DNA of 50,170 bases from Rubellimicrobium mesophilum DSM 19309 (GTDB lineage: Bacteria; Pseudomonadota; Alphaproteobacteria; Rhodobacterales; Rhodobacteraceae). The position numbers and the translations under genes are program-made. Where the stretch lies: positions 1 through 50,170 of the forward strand of contig NZ_KK088576.1 in assembly GCF_000600335.2 (NCBI RefSeq). Direction: 5' to 3'. Positions 39,043 to 48,424 of this stretch are shown here, piece after piece. The notes under the pieces were generated by a model that saw nothing but the letters and a program-made list of their open reading frames with translations, was not told the DNA's origin and made no database searches. Positions within the stretch are counted from its first letter, which is position 1, and each line of letters starts with the position of its first letter.

Positions 39043-39537
39043 ATGCAGATCACCGGAGAGAAGACCGTCGCGACGGCACCGGAGGCGGTCTGGGCCGCCC
39101 TGATCGACCCGGAGTTCCTCAAGGCGCTGATCCCGGGCTGCGAGTCGATGACCGGAAGCCCCGAGACCGGCTACGACATCACCGTCGCGCGGCAGGTAGG
39201 CGGGATGACGGCGCGGCTGACGGGGTTCTTCGACCTCTCGGAGGTGGAGCCCGGGCGGGGCTGCGTCCTGAGCGGCGGCGGCTCGGGCGGCGGGGCGAGC
39301 CATGCGAAGGGCAGGGCGCGAATCCGGCTGGTCCCGGAGGGGGAGGGGACGCGGCTCTCCTGGGAGATCGCCGCCGAGCTGGGCGGCAAGTTGGCGAACC
39401 TGCCGGGCTTCGTCGTCAAGCTCGCCGCCCAGAAGGTCGCCGATGGCTTCGTGGAGCGCTTCGCGGCGGCCATCGAGAAGCGGCCGGTGCAACGGAAGGG
39501 CTGGCTCGGGCGGATCGTGGGGAGCAAGGACGCCTAG
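39043..39537 (+). CDS. SRPBCC family protein, CoxG-like
   Basis: The 164-residue protein begins MQITGEKTVATAPEAVWAALIDPEFLKALIPGCESM, the usual start of CoxG-type SRPBCC (START-like) proteins. It continues with LTGFFDLSEVEPGRGCVLSGGGSGGGASHAKGRARIRLV and KLAAQKVADGFVERFA. CoxG homologues help anchor or mature carbon-monoxide dehydrogenase, but stand-alone copies are common and no cox genes are nearby, so the role is open. AGGAGGGCCATCC precedes the ATG. The frame extends to 39022 without a better start. Confidence 0.86.
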   Translation: MQITGEKTVATAPEAVWAALIDPEFLKALIPGCESMTGSPETGYDITVARQVGGMTARLTGFFDLSEVEPGRGCVLSGGGSGGGASHAKGRARIRLVPEGEGTRLSWEIAAELGGKLANLPGFVVKLAAQKVADGFVERFAAAIEKRPVQRKGWLGRIVGSKDA

Positions 39538-39624
39538 GCGGCGCCGGCAGGGTTCCGCACCCGAAGGGCCGCCCAAGGGTCCGCTAGCTGCCGCGAGATG
39601 TTCGGGCGGGAGCATGGACGGGGC

Positions 39625-40397
39625 TCAGACGCCGAGCTGGGCGGTGAGGCCGCCGTCGATGCGGAGGTCGGCGCCGGTCACGAAGGATCCCTCGTCCGAG
39701 CAGATCCAGGCGATGAGGCCGGCGACCTCCTCGGCGGTGCCGATGCGGCCGATGGGATGGCCTCGGCCGAACATGGCGATGACCTCCTCCGGGTCGCCCT
39801 CGGGCCCGGCGATCTGGGCGGCGCCGTATTCGAGGAGCGGCGTGCGGATCGAGCCGGGGCTGATCGAGACGACGCGGACGCCATGCGGGGCGCAATCGAC
39901 GGCCATGGCGCGTGTCATGGCGTGGACGGCGCCCTTGGTGGTGGCGTAGCCGAGGACGTTCTTCTGGTTGGCGAACCCCTGGACCGAGGAGACGTGGACG
40001 ATGGCGCCCTTGCCCCTGGCCTTGAGGTGGGGCCAGGCGAAGTGGCTGGCCGTGAAGAAGGCGCGGAGGTTGACCGACATCACCTTGTCCCAGTCGGCGA
40101 TGGTCGTCGTGTCGAGGTCGCCGTAGGTCTGGATGCCGGCGGCGTTGACGAGGTGGTCGATGCCGTTCGCCTCGCCGGCCTCGCGGACCCAGGACTCCAC
40201 CTCGTCGTCGCGGGTGATGTCAACGCGGGTCACGGTGACGGGGAGGTCGCCGGCAGCGCGGCGGGCCTCGTCGTTGAGGCGCTCGTCGATGCCGCAGAGG
40301 TGGACCTTGGCCCCTTCGCAAGGCGCAGGGCGGTGGCGAGGCCCATGCCGCTCGACCCGGTGACGAGGGCGGTCTGGCCCTGGAAGCGGGCGGTCAT
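39625..40397 (-). pseudogene. SDR family oxidoreductase, one-base frameshift near the N terminus
   Basis: From the ATG at 40397 the product MTARFQGQTALVTGSSGMGL shows the NAD(P)-binding TGxxxGxG motif, but the frame breaks at 40311-40314. The continuation (AKVHLCGIDERLNDEARRAAG, then VDHxxN-like LVNAAG, SSVQGF and the catalytic YATTK) is one frame over and reaches the stop at 39625. One added base gives 257 residues. The start overlaps the uxuA stop by four bases, so it probably works in the same hexuronate pathway, perhaps as a fructuronate/mannonate oxidoreductase in place of UxuB. That role is inferred from position only. Confidence 0.8.
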
Positions 40398-41584
40398 GCG
40401 AGGGCTCCGTAGGTGGGGTGGGCCAGCGCCGTCAGGATGCCGCGCAGCTCGGCGAGGCCCTTGAGGCGGCCGATGGCGGAGTAGCCGGGGTTCGTCCGCT
40501 TCTCCTGGTCGTCGAGGAGGAGGTGGCCGTGGTCGGGGCGGAAGGGGATGGTCGCGGCCGTCCGGCCTTCGTCCCGGCGCCGCGCCTCCTCCTTCAGCAG
40601 GATCGCGAGGAGCGTCACCATGTCGGCGTTCCCGACGAGGTGGTCGTCCTCCACGAAGCTGCCGTCCGGGTCGGTCGAGACGTTGCGGAGGTGGACGAAG
40701 TGGACGCGGTCGGCATGGGCCGAGAGGATCGCGGGGAGGTCGTTGTCGGCCCGCGCGCCGAGGGAGCCCGCGCAGAAGGTGAGGCCGTTCTCGCGCTCCG
40801 GCACGGCGGCGAAGATCGACTCGAGGTCCTGGGCGGTGGAGACGACGCGGGGCAGGCCGAAGAGCGGGAACGGCGGGTCGTCCGGGTGGATGCAGAGGTT
40901 CAGGCCCTCCTCCCGCGCGATGGGGACCACGGTCTCGTGGAAGGCCCGCAGGTGGGCGCGGAGATCGTCGGGGGCCGTGTCACGGTAGCGGGCGATGATG
41001 GCGGCGATGCCGGCGCGGCTGTGGCTGTCCTCGGCGCCGGGGAGGCCGGCGATGATCGTGGACTCGAGGCGCTGGACCTGCTCGGGCGTCAGTTCCTTGG
41101 CCCGCGCCTCGGCCTTGGCGAGGAGGTCGGGCGTGTAGTCGCGGCCGGCGTCGGGGCGGTCGAGGATGAAGGCGTCGTAGGCCACGAAATCCGTCATGTC
41201 GAAGCGGAGCGCGAGGCCCCCCGAGGGCATGGGGTGGCGCAGCTCGGTCCGGGTCCAGTCCACGACGGGCATGAAGTTGTAGCAGATCGTCCGAAGGCCC
41301 GCGCGGGCCAGGCGGCGCATCGTCTCGGCGAAGGCGGCGGTCGCCTCGCGGGCGGGCTCGCCGCCCAGCTTGATGGCGTTGGGAACGGGGATGCTCTCGA
41401 CCACGGACCAGCGGAGGCCGGCTTCCTCGATGACGCGCTTCCTCTCGGCGATGGCGTCCTCGGGCCAGACCTCGCCCCGGTAGTGCTCGTGGATGGCGGT
41501 GACGATGCCGGTGGCGCCCGCCTGGCGGACATGGGCGAGCGGAATCGGGTCACGGGGTCCGAACCAGCGCCAGCATTGCTCCAT
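40394..41584 (-). CDS. uxuA: Mannonate dehydratase
   Basis: UxuA dehydrates D-mannonate to 2-keto-3-deoxygluconate in glucuronate breakdown. The 396-residue protein begins MEQCWRWFGPRDPIPLAHVRQAGATGIVTAIHEH and shows the TIM-barrel metal-site segments CIHPDDPPFPLFGLPRVVS, FCAGSLGARADNDLP and FVHLRNVSTDPDGSFVEDDHLVGNADMV, with PFRPDHGHLLLDD, all diagnostic for UxuA. CGAAGGAGGACGAC sets the start at 41584. It overlaps the SDR gene by four bases. An imperfect palindrome near 41615 (ACAATCGAATCGT) may be a GntR-type operator. Confidence 0.94.
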   Translation of the reverse strand: MEQCWRWFGPRDPIPLAHVRQAGATGIVTAIHEHYRGEVWPEDAIAERKRVIEEAGLRWSVVESIPVPNAIKLGGEPAREATAAFAETMRRLARAGLRTICYNFMPVVDWTRTELRHPMPSGGLALRFDMTDFVAYDAFILDRPDAGRDYTPDLLAKAEARAKELTPEQVQRLESTIIAGLPGAEDSHSRAGIAAIIARYRDTAPDDLRAHLRAFHETVVPIAREEGLNLCIHPDDPPFPLFGLPRVVSTAQDLESIFAAVPERENGLTFCAGSLGARADNDLPAILSAHADRVHFVHLRNVSTDPDGSFVEDDHLVGNADMVTLLAILLKEEARRRDEGRTAATIPFRPDHGHLLLDDQEKRTNPGYSAIGRLKGLAELRGILTALAHPTYGALA

Positions 41585-41650
41585 GTCGTCCTCCTTCGGG
41601 TTTGGCGGCACACAATCGAATCGTGGGATCACTGTAAACCCGCCGGAGGG

Positions 41651-41705
41651 GGTGTTGCGTCGCCCCGGGGGCACCGAACGGTGGGTTTTCGGGGGACGCA
41701 ACACC
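41651..41705. repeat. Inverted repeat of the GGTGTTGCGTCGCCCC family, copy pair 2
   Basis: GGTGTTGCGTCGCCCC at 41651-41666 is identical to the copy at 3354-3369. Its mate GGGGGACGCAACACC (41691-41705) lacks one C of the full complement. Between them CACCGAACGGTG forms a small hairpin, and ACCGAACG follows the motif as at the first locus. It lies upstream of uxuA. Confidence 0.8.
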
Positions 41706-41777
41706 TTGCATTCCCGGCGATCCAAAGGTCGGCCGAGTAGGGCGAAGTGCGTCCGCCATCCGGGGGCGGCGCGTCGG

Positions 41778-42527
41778 TCAGGTGGCCGGAACCGTCCCCG
41801 GAAGGAGCGGCACTCGGCCGTCCTCGGTCAGGAGCCAGACATCGCGGCCGTCGATCAGGGCCGCCGCCAGCGGGCGGCCGTAGCCCGCGCCGGCGTCGAG
41901 GTTCACGCGATTGCCGTAGTGGGCGGGCGCATCGAGCGCGGTATGGCCGTGGACCACGAGGATTCCGTGGTCGCGCCTGTCGTCGAGCCAGCCCTGGCGG
42001 ATCCACATGAGGTCCTGCGGCGCCTGGGCGATCAGCGGCACGCCGGGACGGATGCCGGCGTGGACGAAGACGGCCCGGTCGGTGCGATGGAGAAGGGGCA
42101 GGTTGTCGAGGAAGATGCGATGCGCGAGGGGCACCTTGTCCCGTGCCTCGGACCAGAGGTCGGCGACGGGGCGGTCGGGCGAGGTCTCCACGCCGTAGCT
42201 TTCGAGGGTGTTCAGGCCGCCGAGGCGCTCGTGGAGCCAGGTGTAGGCGGGGTTCAGGCCGGGGTCGCGGAGCTTCGGGTCATCGAGGAACAGCCGGAAC
42301 ATGAAGTCGTGGTTGCCCCGGATGGTGATCCAGGGGCCGCCCTGGGTCGGGCCGCGCTGGAGGTAGGTGATGACCTCGGCGCTGGCCGGACCCCGGTCGG
42401 TGAGGTCGCCGAGATGGACCACGGGGGCGTCCTCGCCGGTCCGCGCGCGGTCGGCGGCGATCCAGGCGTGGACGCGGCGCAGCTCGTCGATCTGGCCGTG
42501 AATGTCGCCGATGGCGTAGCGGCGCAC
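41778..42527 (-). CDS. Metallophosphoesterase (calcineurin-like)
   Basis: The 249-residue protein carries the dimetal phosphoesterase blocks GDIHG (7-11), GDLTDRG (about 40-46), GNHD (about 70-73), VHAGIRPG and VHGHTALD, the layout of bacterial serine/threonine phosphoprotein phosphatases (PrpA/ApaH-like). LMWIRQGWL is typical of that group. Substrates could be phosphoproteins or Ap4A. The GTG start at 42527 lies one base from the stop of the Anbu peptidase gene, so both are in one transcript. Confidence 0.92.
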   Translation of the reverse strand: MRRYAIGDIHGQIDELRRVHAWIAADRARTGEDAPVVHLGDLTDRGPASAEVITYLQRGPTQGGPWITIRGNHDFMFRLFLDDPKLRDPGLNPAYTWLHERLGGLNTLESYGVETSPDRPVADLWSEARDKVPLAHRIFLDNLPLLHRTDRAVFVHAGIRPGVPLIAQAPQDLMWIRQGWLDDRRDHGILVVHGHTALDAPAHYGNRVNLDAGAGYGRPLAAALIDGRDVWLLTEDGRVPLLPGTVPAT

Positions 42528-42528
42528 G

Positions 42529-43260
42529 TCAGAGCACGATGTTGGGGAGGGTGTCGAAGGCCTGCTTGAGCGCGTCCCCCCAGCCGTGGCTGATCGTCTG
42601 GAAGTAGGCGTCGTTGGTCCGGAAGCGCCGCTGGTTTCCCTTCCGGAAGCTGTCCCTCTCGTAGATCTGCAGGTCGAGCGGCAGGCCCACGGAGAGGTTG
42701 GCCTTGATGGTCGAATCGAAGCTCACGAGGAGGAGCTTCACGGCCTCCTCGAAGCTCATGCCGGCGTCGAAGGCCCGCACGAGGATCGGGCGGCCGTACT
42801 TCATCTCGCCGATCTGGAGGAAGGGCGTGTCGTCGCCCGCCTCGATGAAGTTGCCCTCGGGGTAGATGAGGAAGAGGCGCGGCTCGCTGCCCTTGACCTG
42901 GCCGCCGACGATCATCGTGGCGTTGAAGTAGCTCTCGGCCCTCTCGCCGTTCTCGCCGTGCTGGGCGATCACCTCCTTGAGGGTCTGGCCCACGTACTTG
43001 GCCACCTGGAACATCGAGTGGAACTCGAGGATCGCGGGGTGGCGATCGGTGGGGGCCTTGTTCCGCTCGTCGATGAGGGAGACGACGGACTGGGTGGTGG
43101 CGAGGTTGCCGGCGGTCATCATGGTGATCATGGACTCGCCCTCGTCCACCCAGGTGAACATCTTGCGGTAGGTCGAGATGTTGTCGAGGCCGGCGTTGGT
43201 GCGCGTGTCCGACATGAACACGAGCCCGCGGTTGAGCTTGAGTCCCACGCAATAGGTCAT
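42529..43260 (-). CDS. Anbu-type proteasome-like peptidase
   Basis: Anbu (ancestral beta subunit) proteins are bacterial relatives of proteasome beta subunits and HslV. The 243-residue protein begins MTYCVGLKLNRGLVFMSDTRTNAGLDNISTYRKMF. Thr2 would be the N-terminal nucleophile after Met removal, and MSDTRTNAG supplies the conserved Asp. Other family traits include FLIYPEGNFIEAGDDTPFLQIGEMKYGRPIL. CGAAGGAGGTGTC precedes the ATG. Anbu genes usually lie with ATP-grasp, alpha-E and transglutaminase-like genes. None is seen beside it here, and the downstream neighbour is a phosphoesterase. Confidence 0.93.
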   Translation of the reverse strand: MTYCVGLKLNRGLVFMSDTRTNAGLDNISTYRKMFTWVDEGESMITMMTAGNLATTQSVVSLIDERNKAPTDRHPAILEFHSMFQVAKYVGQTLKEVIAQHGENGERAESYFNATMIVGGQVKGSEPRLFLIYPEGNFIEAGDDTPFLQIGEMKYGRPILVRAFDAGMSFEEAVKLLLVSFDSTIKANLSVGLPLDLQIYERDSFRKGNQRRFRTNDAYFQTISHGWGDALKQAFDTLPNIVL

Positions 43261-43388
43261 GACACCTCCTTCGGGCGATCCGCTGCCCTGTCCGGGGCGG
43301 GACGGCGCCCCGGTCCCGGACGCGGGGGGGGCTGATACGGAGCGGGCGCGCCATAGTCGAGACCCGTTGACCCTTGGGGCAGGCGAGG

Positions 43389-43410
43389 GCGGTCAGGTTG
43401 GCGTGACCGC
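43389..43410 (-). terminator. Hairpin just after dnaE2
   Basis: GCGGTCA (43389-43395) pairs with TGACCGC (43404-43410) around an eight-base loop, starting four bases after the dnaE2 stop on the minus strand. No T-run follows, so it is only a possible terminator. Confidence 0.35.
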
Positions 43411-43414
43411 GCCG

Positions 43415-46400
43415 CTAGTGGAAATCCCGGCTCTTCGGGACGATGCGGGCGTCGCGGGGGTGGCCGGTCTGGGGGCTGCGCGCGGAGCCCTGGACGGGCC
43501 TGACCACCTCGTCGGCGTGGGAGAAGGCGGGCGCGAAGCCCTCGGGCGCGAGGCGGAGGAGGGCGTCGGTGCGGTCGATCAGGCGCTCGGCGACGACGTG
43601 GACGATCTCGACCTCGCGCTGGACGCGGCCCTCCACTGCGAGGAGGCGGGCCTGCATGATCGTCTTGCGGAACTCCTCCATCACCTTGGGCCAGACGACG
43701 AGGTTCATGGTGCCGGTCTCGTCCTCGAGCGTGATGAAGCAGACGCCCTTGGCGGAGCCGGGGCGCTGGCGGACGAGGACGAGGCCGGCGAGCTTCACGC
43801 GCTGGTGGTTGCGGGCCGTGGCGAGGTCCTGCGCGGCGGCGTAGCCCTGTTGGCGCAGGGACTTGCGGAGGAAGGCCATGGGGTGCGCCTTCAGCGAGAG
43901 GCGGAGGGTCTGGTAGTCGGCGACCACCTGCTCGGGGAGAGGCATGACGGGCAGGGGGACCACGGGCTCGTCGCCCTCGTCAGGGGTGCCCTGGAAGAGG
44001 GGGAGGTCGGGGGCGTCGCGCAGGGCGCCGGCCTCCCAGAGGGCCTGGCGGCGGTCGATCCAGAGGGGAGTGCATGGCGTCGGCCTCAGCCAGGCGCCTG
44101 ATCCAGGCGGAGGAAAGGCCGGCGCGGCGGTGGAGGTCGGGGAGGTCGCGGAAGGGCTCGTCCCGGGCCTTCAGCAGGCGGCTTGCCGCCGCCTCGGGGA
44201 AGCCGCCTATGGCGCGGAGGCCGAGGCGCACGGCCACGCCGCCCTGCCCGTCGGGGACGAGGGTCGTGTCCCAGTCGGAATGGTTCACGTCCGGCGCGCG
44301 GACCTCGACGCCGTGCTCCCTCATGTCGCGGACGATCTGGGCGGGGGCGTAGAAGCCCATGGGCTGCGAGTTGAGCAGCGCGGCCCCGAAGGCGGCGGGA
44401 AAGTGGCGCTTGAGCCAGGCCGAGACGTAGACGAGGAGGGCGAAGCTCGCCGCATGGCTCTCGGGGAAGCCGTATTCGCCGAAGCCCTTGATCTGGTCGA
44501 AGCAGCGCTTGGCGAAGCCTTCGTCGTAGCCGCGCCGGACCATGCGGCCGACCATCATCCCCTCCAGCCGGCCGATCTGGCCCTTGGAGCGGAAGGTGGC
44601 CATGGCCTTGCGGAGCTCGTTCGCCTCGGCGGGGGTGAACTCGGCGGCCTCGATGGCGATCCTCATGGCCTGCTCCTGGAAGATGGGGACGCCCAGGGTG
44701 CGGCCGAGGATGGCCTTCAGCTCGTCGGGGGGGTGCGGGGGGGCGGGAGCGGGGAAGGCGACGGCCTCCTGGCCCGAGCGGCGGCGGAGGTAGGGGTGGA
44801 CCATGTCGCCCTGGATCGGGCCGGGGCGGACGATGGCGACCTCGATGACGAGGTCGTAGAAGGTGTGGGGGCGGAGGCGGGGAAGCATGTTCATCTGCGC
44901 GCGGCTCTCGACCTGGAAGACGCCGATGGAGTCCCCCCGGGACAGCATCGCGTAGGTGAGCGGGTCCTCCTGCGGGACGGTAGCGAGGTCGTAGCGGTGC
45001 CCGTGGTGGGCGGCCACGAGGTCGAAGGCCTTGCGGATGCAGGTCAGCATCCCGAGCGCCAGGATGTCGACCTTGAGGATGCCCAGCGCGTCGATGTCGT
45101 CCTTGTCCCATTCGATGAAGCTGCGGTCCGGCATGGCGCCGTTGCCGATGGGGACGGTCTCGGTCAGCGGACGCTCGGTCAGGATGAAGCCGCCGACGTG
45201 CTGAGAGAGATGGCGGGGCATCCCGATCAGCTCGGAGGCGAGCTTCACCGCGCGGCGCAGCAGCGGGTCGGAGAGGTCGAGGCCCGCCTCCTTCACGTTC
45301 CGCTCGGCCAGCTCCGAACCCCAGGAGCCCCAGACGGTGCGGGCGAGCGCCCCGGTCACGTCCTCGCTCAGGCCCATGACCTTGCCGACCTCGCGGATGG
45401 CGGAGCGGGGGCGGTAGTGGATCACGGTCGCGCAGAGGCCGGCGCGGTCGCGGCCGTACTTCCCGTAGATGTGCTGGATCACCTCCTCGCGCCGCTCGTG
45501 CTCGAAGTCGACGTCGATGTCGGGGGGCTCCTTGCGCTCCTCGGAGATGAAGCGCTCGAAGAGGAGCTGGTGGGCGGCGGGGTCCACGGCGGTGATGCCG
45601 AGGACGTAGCAGACGGCGGAGTTGGCGGCCGAGCCGCGCCCTTGGCAGAGGATGGGCGTCCAAGGCTCCCCGGAGCCGTCGCCCTCGCGCGCGAAGCGGA
45701 TGATGTCGTGGATCGTCAGGAAGTAGCGCGCGATGTCGAGCTTCGCGATCATGGCGAGCTCCTTGCGGATCGTGGCCCGGACCGGCGCGGGCACGTCGCC
45801 CTCGTAGCGGCGCGCGGCGCCCTCCCAGGTGAGGCGCTCCAGGTGCTCCTGCGGGGTGGAGCCCTCGGGGATCACCTCGCGCGGGTATTCGTAGGCCAGT
45901 TCCTCGAGGGAGAAGGCGCAGGCGTCGGCCACCTCGCGCGTGGCGCGGAGCGCGTTGGGCCATTCGGCGAAGAGGCGCGCCATCTCCTGCGGCGATTTCA
46001 GGTGCCGCTCGGAATTGGGTTCGAGGAGGAACCCGGCCTCGTCCAGGCGCACCTTCTCGCGGATGCAGGCCATGACGTCCTGAAGGGGCCTGCGAGAGGC
46101 GACATGGTAGAGCACGTCATTGGTCGCGAGGATCGAGAGGCCCTCCCGCGCGGCCATGCTGTCGAGCGCGTTGATCCGGGCGCGGTCGGCGCCCCGGTAG
46201 AGATGGCTCGCCGCGACATGACGCAACGTGGGAAGCTTGCGGCCCAACCCGCGGAGCCTCTGGGGAAATCCGGTTAGGTCATCGGGCGGGACGAGGATGA
46301 GCTGCACCCCCTCGGCTGGGCCGCGAGGTCGTCCAGCGTCAGGTCGCAGTGGCCCTTGCGCTGCCAATCCCCCTCGGCGTCCCGCATCTTGCCCTTGGAG

Positions 46401-46747
46401 AGGAGCCGCGAGAGCCGGCCATAGGCGGCGCGGTCGCGGGGATAGGCCAGGAATTCCTCGCCGGTGAGAAGGACGAGGCGGCAGCCGATCACCGGGCGCA
46501 GCTTGGCCGTCCTCGCCTCGGCATGGACCCGCACCACGCCCGCCAGCGTGTTGCGGTCGGCCACGCCGATGGCGTCGTAGCCCAGGGCCGAGGCCGTCGT
46601 GACGAGGTCCACCGCGTCCGAGGCGCCCCGGAGGAACGAGAAGCAGGTGGCGAGGCCCAGCTCCACGAAGGGCGCGCGGGGGTTCGGCTGGAAGTCGTTC
46701 TCCTCCGCCAGGGTGCGTTTGGGGTGCTGGTGGTCGTTCTCGGGCAT
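43415..46747 (-). pseudogene. dnaE2: Error-prone DNA polymerase DnaE2 (ImuC), two one-base frameshifts
   Basis: DnaE2 is the catalytic polymerase of the ImuA-ImuB-DnaE2 translesion mutasome. From the ATG at 46747 the PHP-like N terminus (FVELGLATCFSFLRGASDAVDLV ... GVADRNTLAGVV) is read. The frame breaks near 46316 (one base missing) and the long middle part follows, with CQGRGSAANSAVCYVLGITAVDP and PPDIDVDFEHERREEVIQHIY (catalytic aspartates) and IFQEQAMRIAI. A second break at 44065-44068 (one extra G) leads to the OB-fold C terminus (KLAGLVLVRQRPGSAKGVCFITLEDETG). The two errors cancel, giving 1110 residues. It lies downstream of imuB on the same strand. Confidence 0.9.
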
Positions 46748-46750
46748 GGG

Positions 46751-48418
46751 TCACGCGAAGATCCCGTGCATGAACCAGCGCGGCGTGCCGCCCCGGCCGT
46801 CGCCGGGCAGCCCCTCGCGGTAGAGCCAGAAGCGCCGCCCCTCCTGGTCCTCGATCCGCCAGTAGTCGCGCAGCCGCGTGCCGGGGGGATCGCGCCACCA
46901 TTCCGGCGCGATCCGCTCGGGTCCCGCGAAGCGGGCGACGCGGTGGGTCACGCGGCGCCAGACGAACTGCGCGGGCGGGCCTTCGGGGACGGCGTAGATC
47001 ACGCGCACCTCCTCCGGCGGGTCGAAGAGGCGGAGGGGACGCGGGCGGGGCGGCGGCGGCACCGGGCCGGGCGAGGGGCCGAGGGCCGGGACCCAGCTCT
47101 CGGCCCGCTCGGGGACGTGGCTTTCGCGCGGGGCGGGGCGGAGGAGGGCTCGGGGGCCGAAGCGGGCGGAGAGGCGGTCCACGAGGCGGGCGAGGTCCTC
47201 GCCGTCGTCGCGTCGGCCGTCGAGGCCGGGCTGGCGGGCGTCGAGCGGTTCGGGGACCGTCGCCGCAAGGGTCGCGAGGTCGAAGCCGAAGCCCGGGTCG
47301 AGCCGGTCGAGCTTTCCCTCGAAGAGCCGCGCAAGGTGGATGGGGTCGCGCGTGGCGCGGGCCGTCGCGACCTCCACGCCGGAGACCTCGCCGTCGCTGC
47401 GGTAGACGGCGAGCGCCAGGCCGCGCGTGCCAGCCCCCTTGGCGGCGAGCATGGCGCAGAGCTCCCTGGCGAGGGCTGGCAGGAGGGGCGTGGGGTCCTG
47501 CACGGGCTCGGAGAGCACCGCGCGGGCCACGAAGCGGGGCGGGTCGTCGGGGCAATGCAGCGGCTCGGGCAGGCGGCCCGTGAGCTGGTCGAGGCGGAGG
47601 AGGGGGTTGTCGGACGGCTCGGCCCGGGCGAAGCGGCGCGCGAGGGGGAGGCGGGGGACGGCGAGGAGGTCGCCCACCGTCTTGAGGCCGAGTCGCTGGA
47701 GGAGGAGCGCCGTGTCCTGGGACAGCCGCAGCGCCCGCACGGGGAGCGGCGCGGTCATAGCCTCGACCTCCCCGGGTCCGCAGATCGCGCGTGGGCCGGC
47801 GAAGCGCGCCAGCGCCCAAGCCGAGCCGCGCGTGGGAGCGATGGCGAGGCGGGCGGTCAGGCCGAGATCGGAGAGGCGGCCCTCGATCTCCGTGAGCAGC
47901 GCTGCCTCGCCGCCCCACAAATGGGCGGAGCCGGTCACGTCGAGCACAAGGCCCGGGCCGCCCGTCTCCTCGAGGGCGGTCCAGGGGCACCAGCGGCGCG
48001 CCCAAAGCATGAGGCGCCCGAGCGCGCGGGCGTCGCCCTCCGGGTCCGCTTCCTCCACCCGCAGCGCGGGGCAGGCGCCGCGCGCGTCCACGACGCGCAG
48101 GCCGGGCAGAGCGCCCGCCGCCTCGGCCACCGTGGTCGCGGCTTGGATGACGGGCCCGTGCGGTCCCGGAACGGTCAGCGCCAGGAGCACGTTGTCACCC
48201 TGGCCCCCGATCCGCAGGCGCCGTTCGATGGTCAGCCGGGGGAGGGCCAGGGAGAGTATCCGTCGGTCAGCGGGTCGGCCCTGCTCCGAAATCGGACCGC
48301 CAATCCCTCCCGCTGTCAATCCCGTTGGCCATGGCCCGGCCTTCAGCCCGGCTCCGCCCGATCGGTCACCAAGGCTCGCGAAGGGGAGGATGACAGCGCC
48401 GGGGACACTGGGTGGCAT
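46751..48418 (-). CDS. imuB: Y-family DNA polymerase-like protein ImuB
   Basis: ImuB is a catalytically inactive Y-family relative that links ImuA, DnaE2 and the beta clamp. The 555-residue frame contains RRILSLALPRLTIERRL, the usual start of the polymerase region, then VVDARGACPALRVEEADPEGDARALGRLMLWARRWCPWTAL, LGLTARLAIAPTRGSAWALARF, and a C-terminal WRIEDQEGRRFWLYREGL with WFMHGIFA. The first 50 or so residues (rich in Gly, Pro) are doubtful, and the true start may be internal, for example a TTG near 48320. It lies six bases after imuA and three bases before dnaE2. Confidence 0.9.
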   Translation of the reverse strand: MPPSVPGAVILPFASLGDRSGGAGLKAGPWPTGLTAGGIGGPISEQGRPADRRILSLALPRLTIERRLRIGGQGDNVLLALTVPGPHGPVIQAATTVAEAAGALPGLRVVDARGACPALRVEEADPEGDARALGRLMLWARRWCPWTALEETGGPGLVLDVTGSAHLWGGEAALLTEIEGRLSDLGLTARLAIAPTRGSAWALARFAGPRAICGPGEVEAMTAPLPVRALRLSQDTALLLQRLGLKTVGDLLAVPRLPLARRFARAEPSDNPLLRLDQLTGRLPEPLHCPDDPPRFVARAVLSEPVQDPTPLLPALARELCAMLAAKGAGTRGLALAVYRSDGEVSGVEVATARATRDPIHLARLFEGKLDRLDPGFGFDLATLAATVPEPLDARQPGLDGRRDDGEDLARLVDRLSARFGPRALLRPAPRESHVPERAESWVPALGPSPGPVPPPPRPRPLRLFDPPEEVRVIYAVPEGPPAQFVWRRVTHRVARFAGPERIAPEWWRDPPGTRLRDYWRIEDQEGRRFWLYREGLPGDGRGGTPRWFMHGIFA

Positions 48419-48424
48419 GGCGCG

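Noticed and set aside
43980..48005. 1341-codon open frame spanning dnaE2 and imuB
   Set aside because: Only 44060-46315 is dnaE2 in its proper frame; the upstream half is an Arg/Pro-rich antisense-like frame through imuB and does not encode a fusion.
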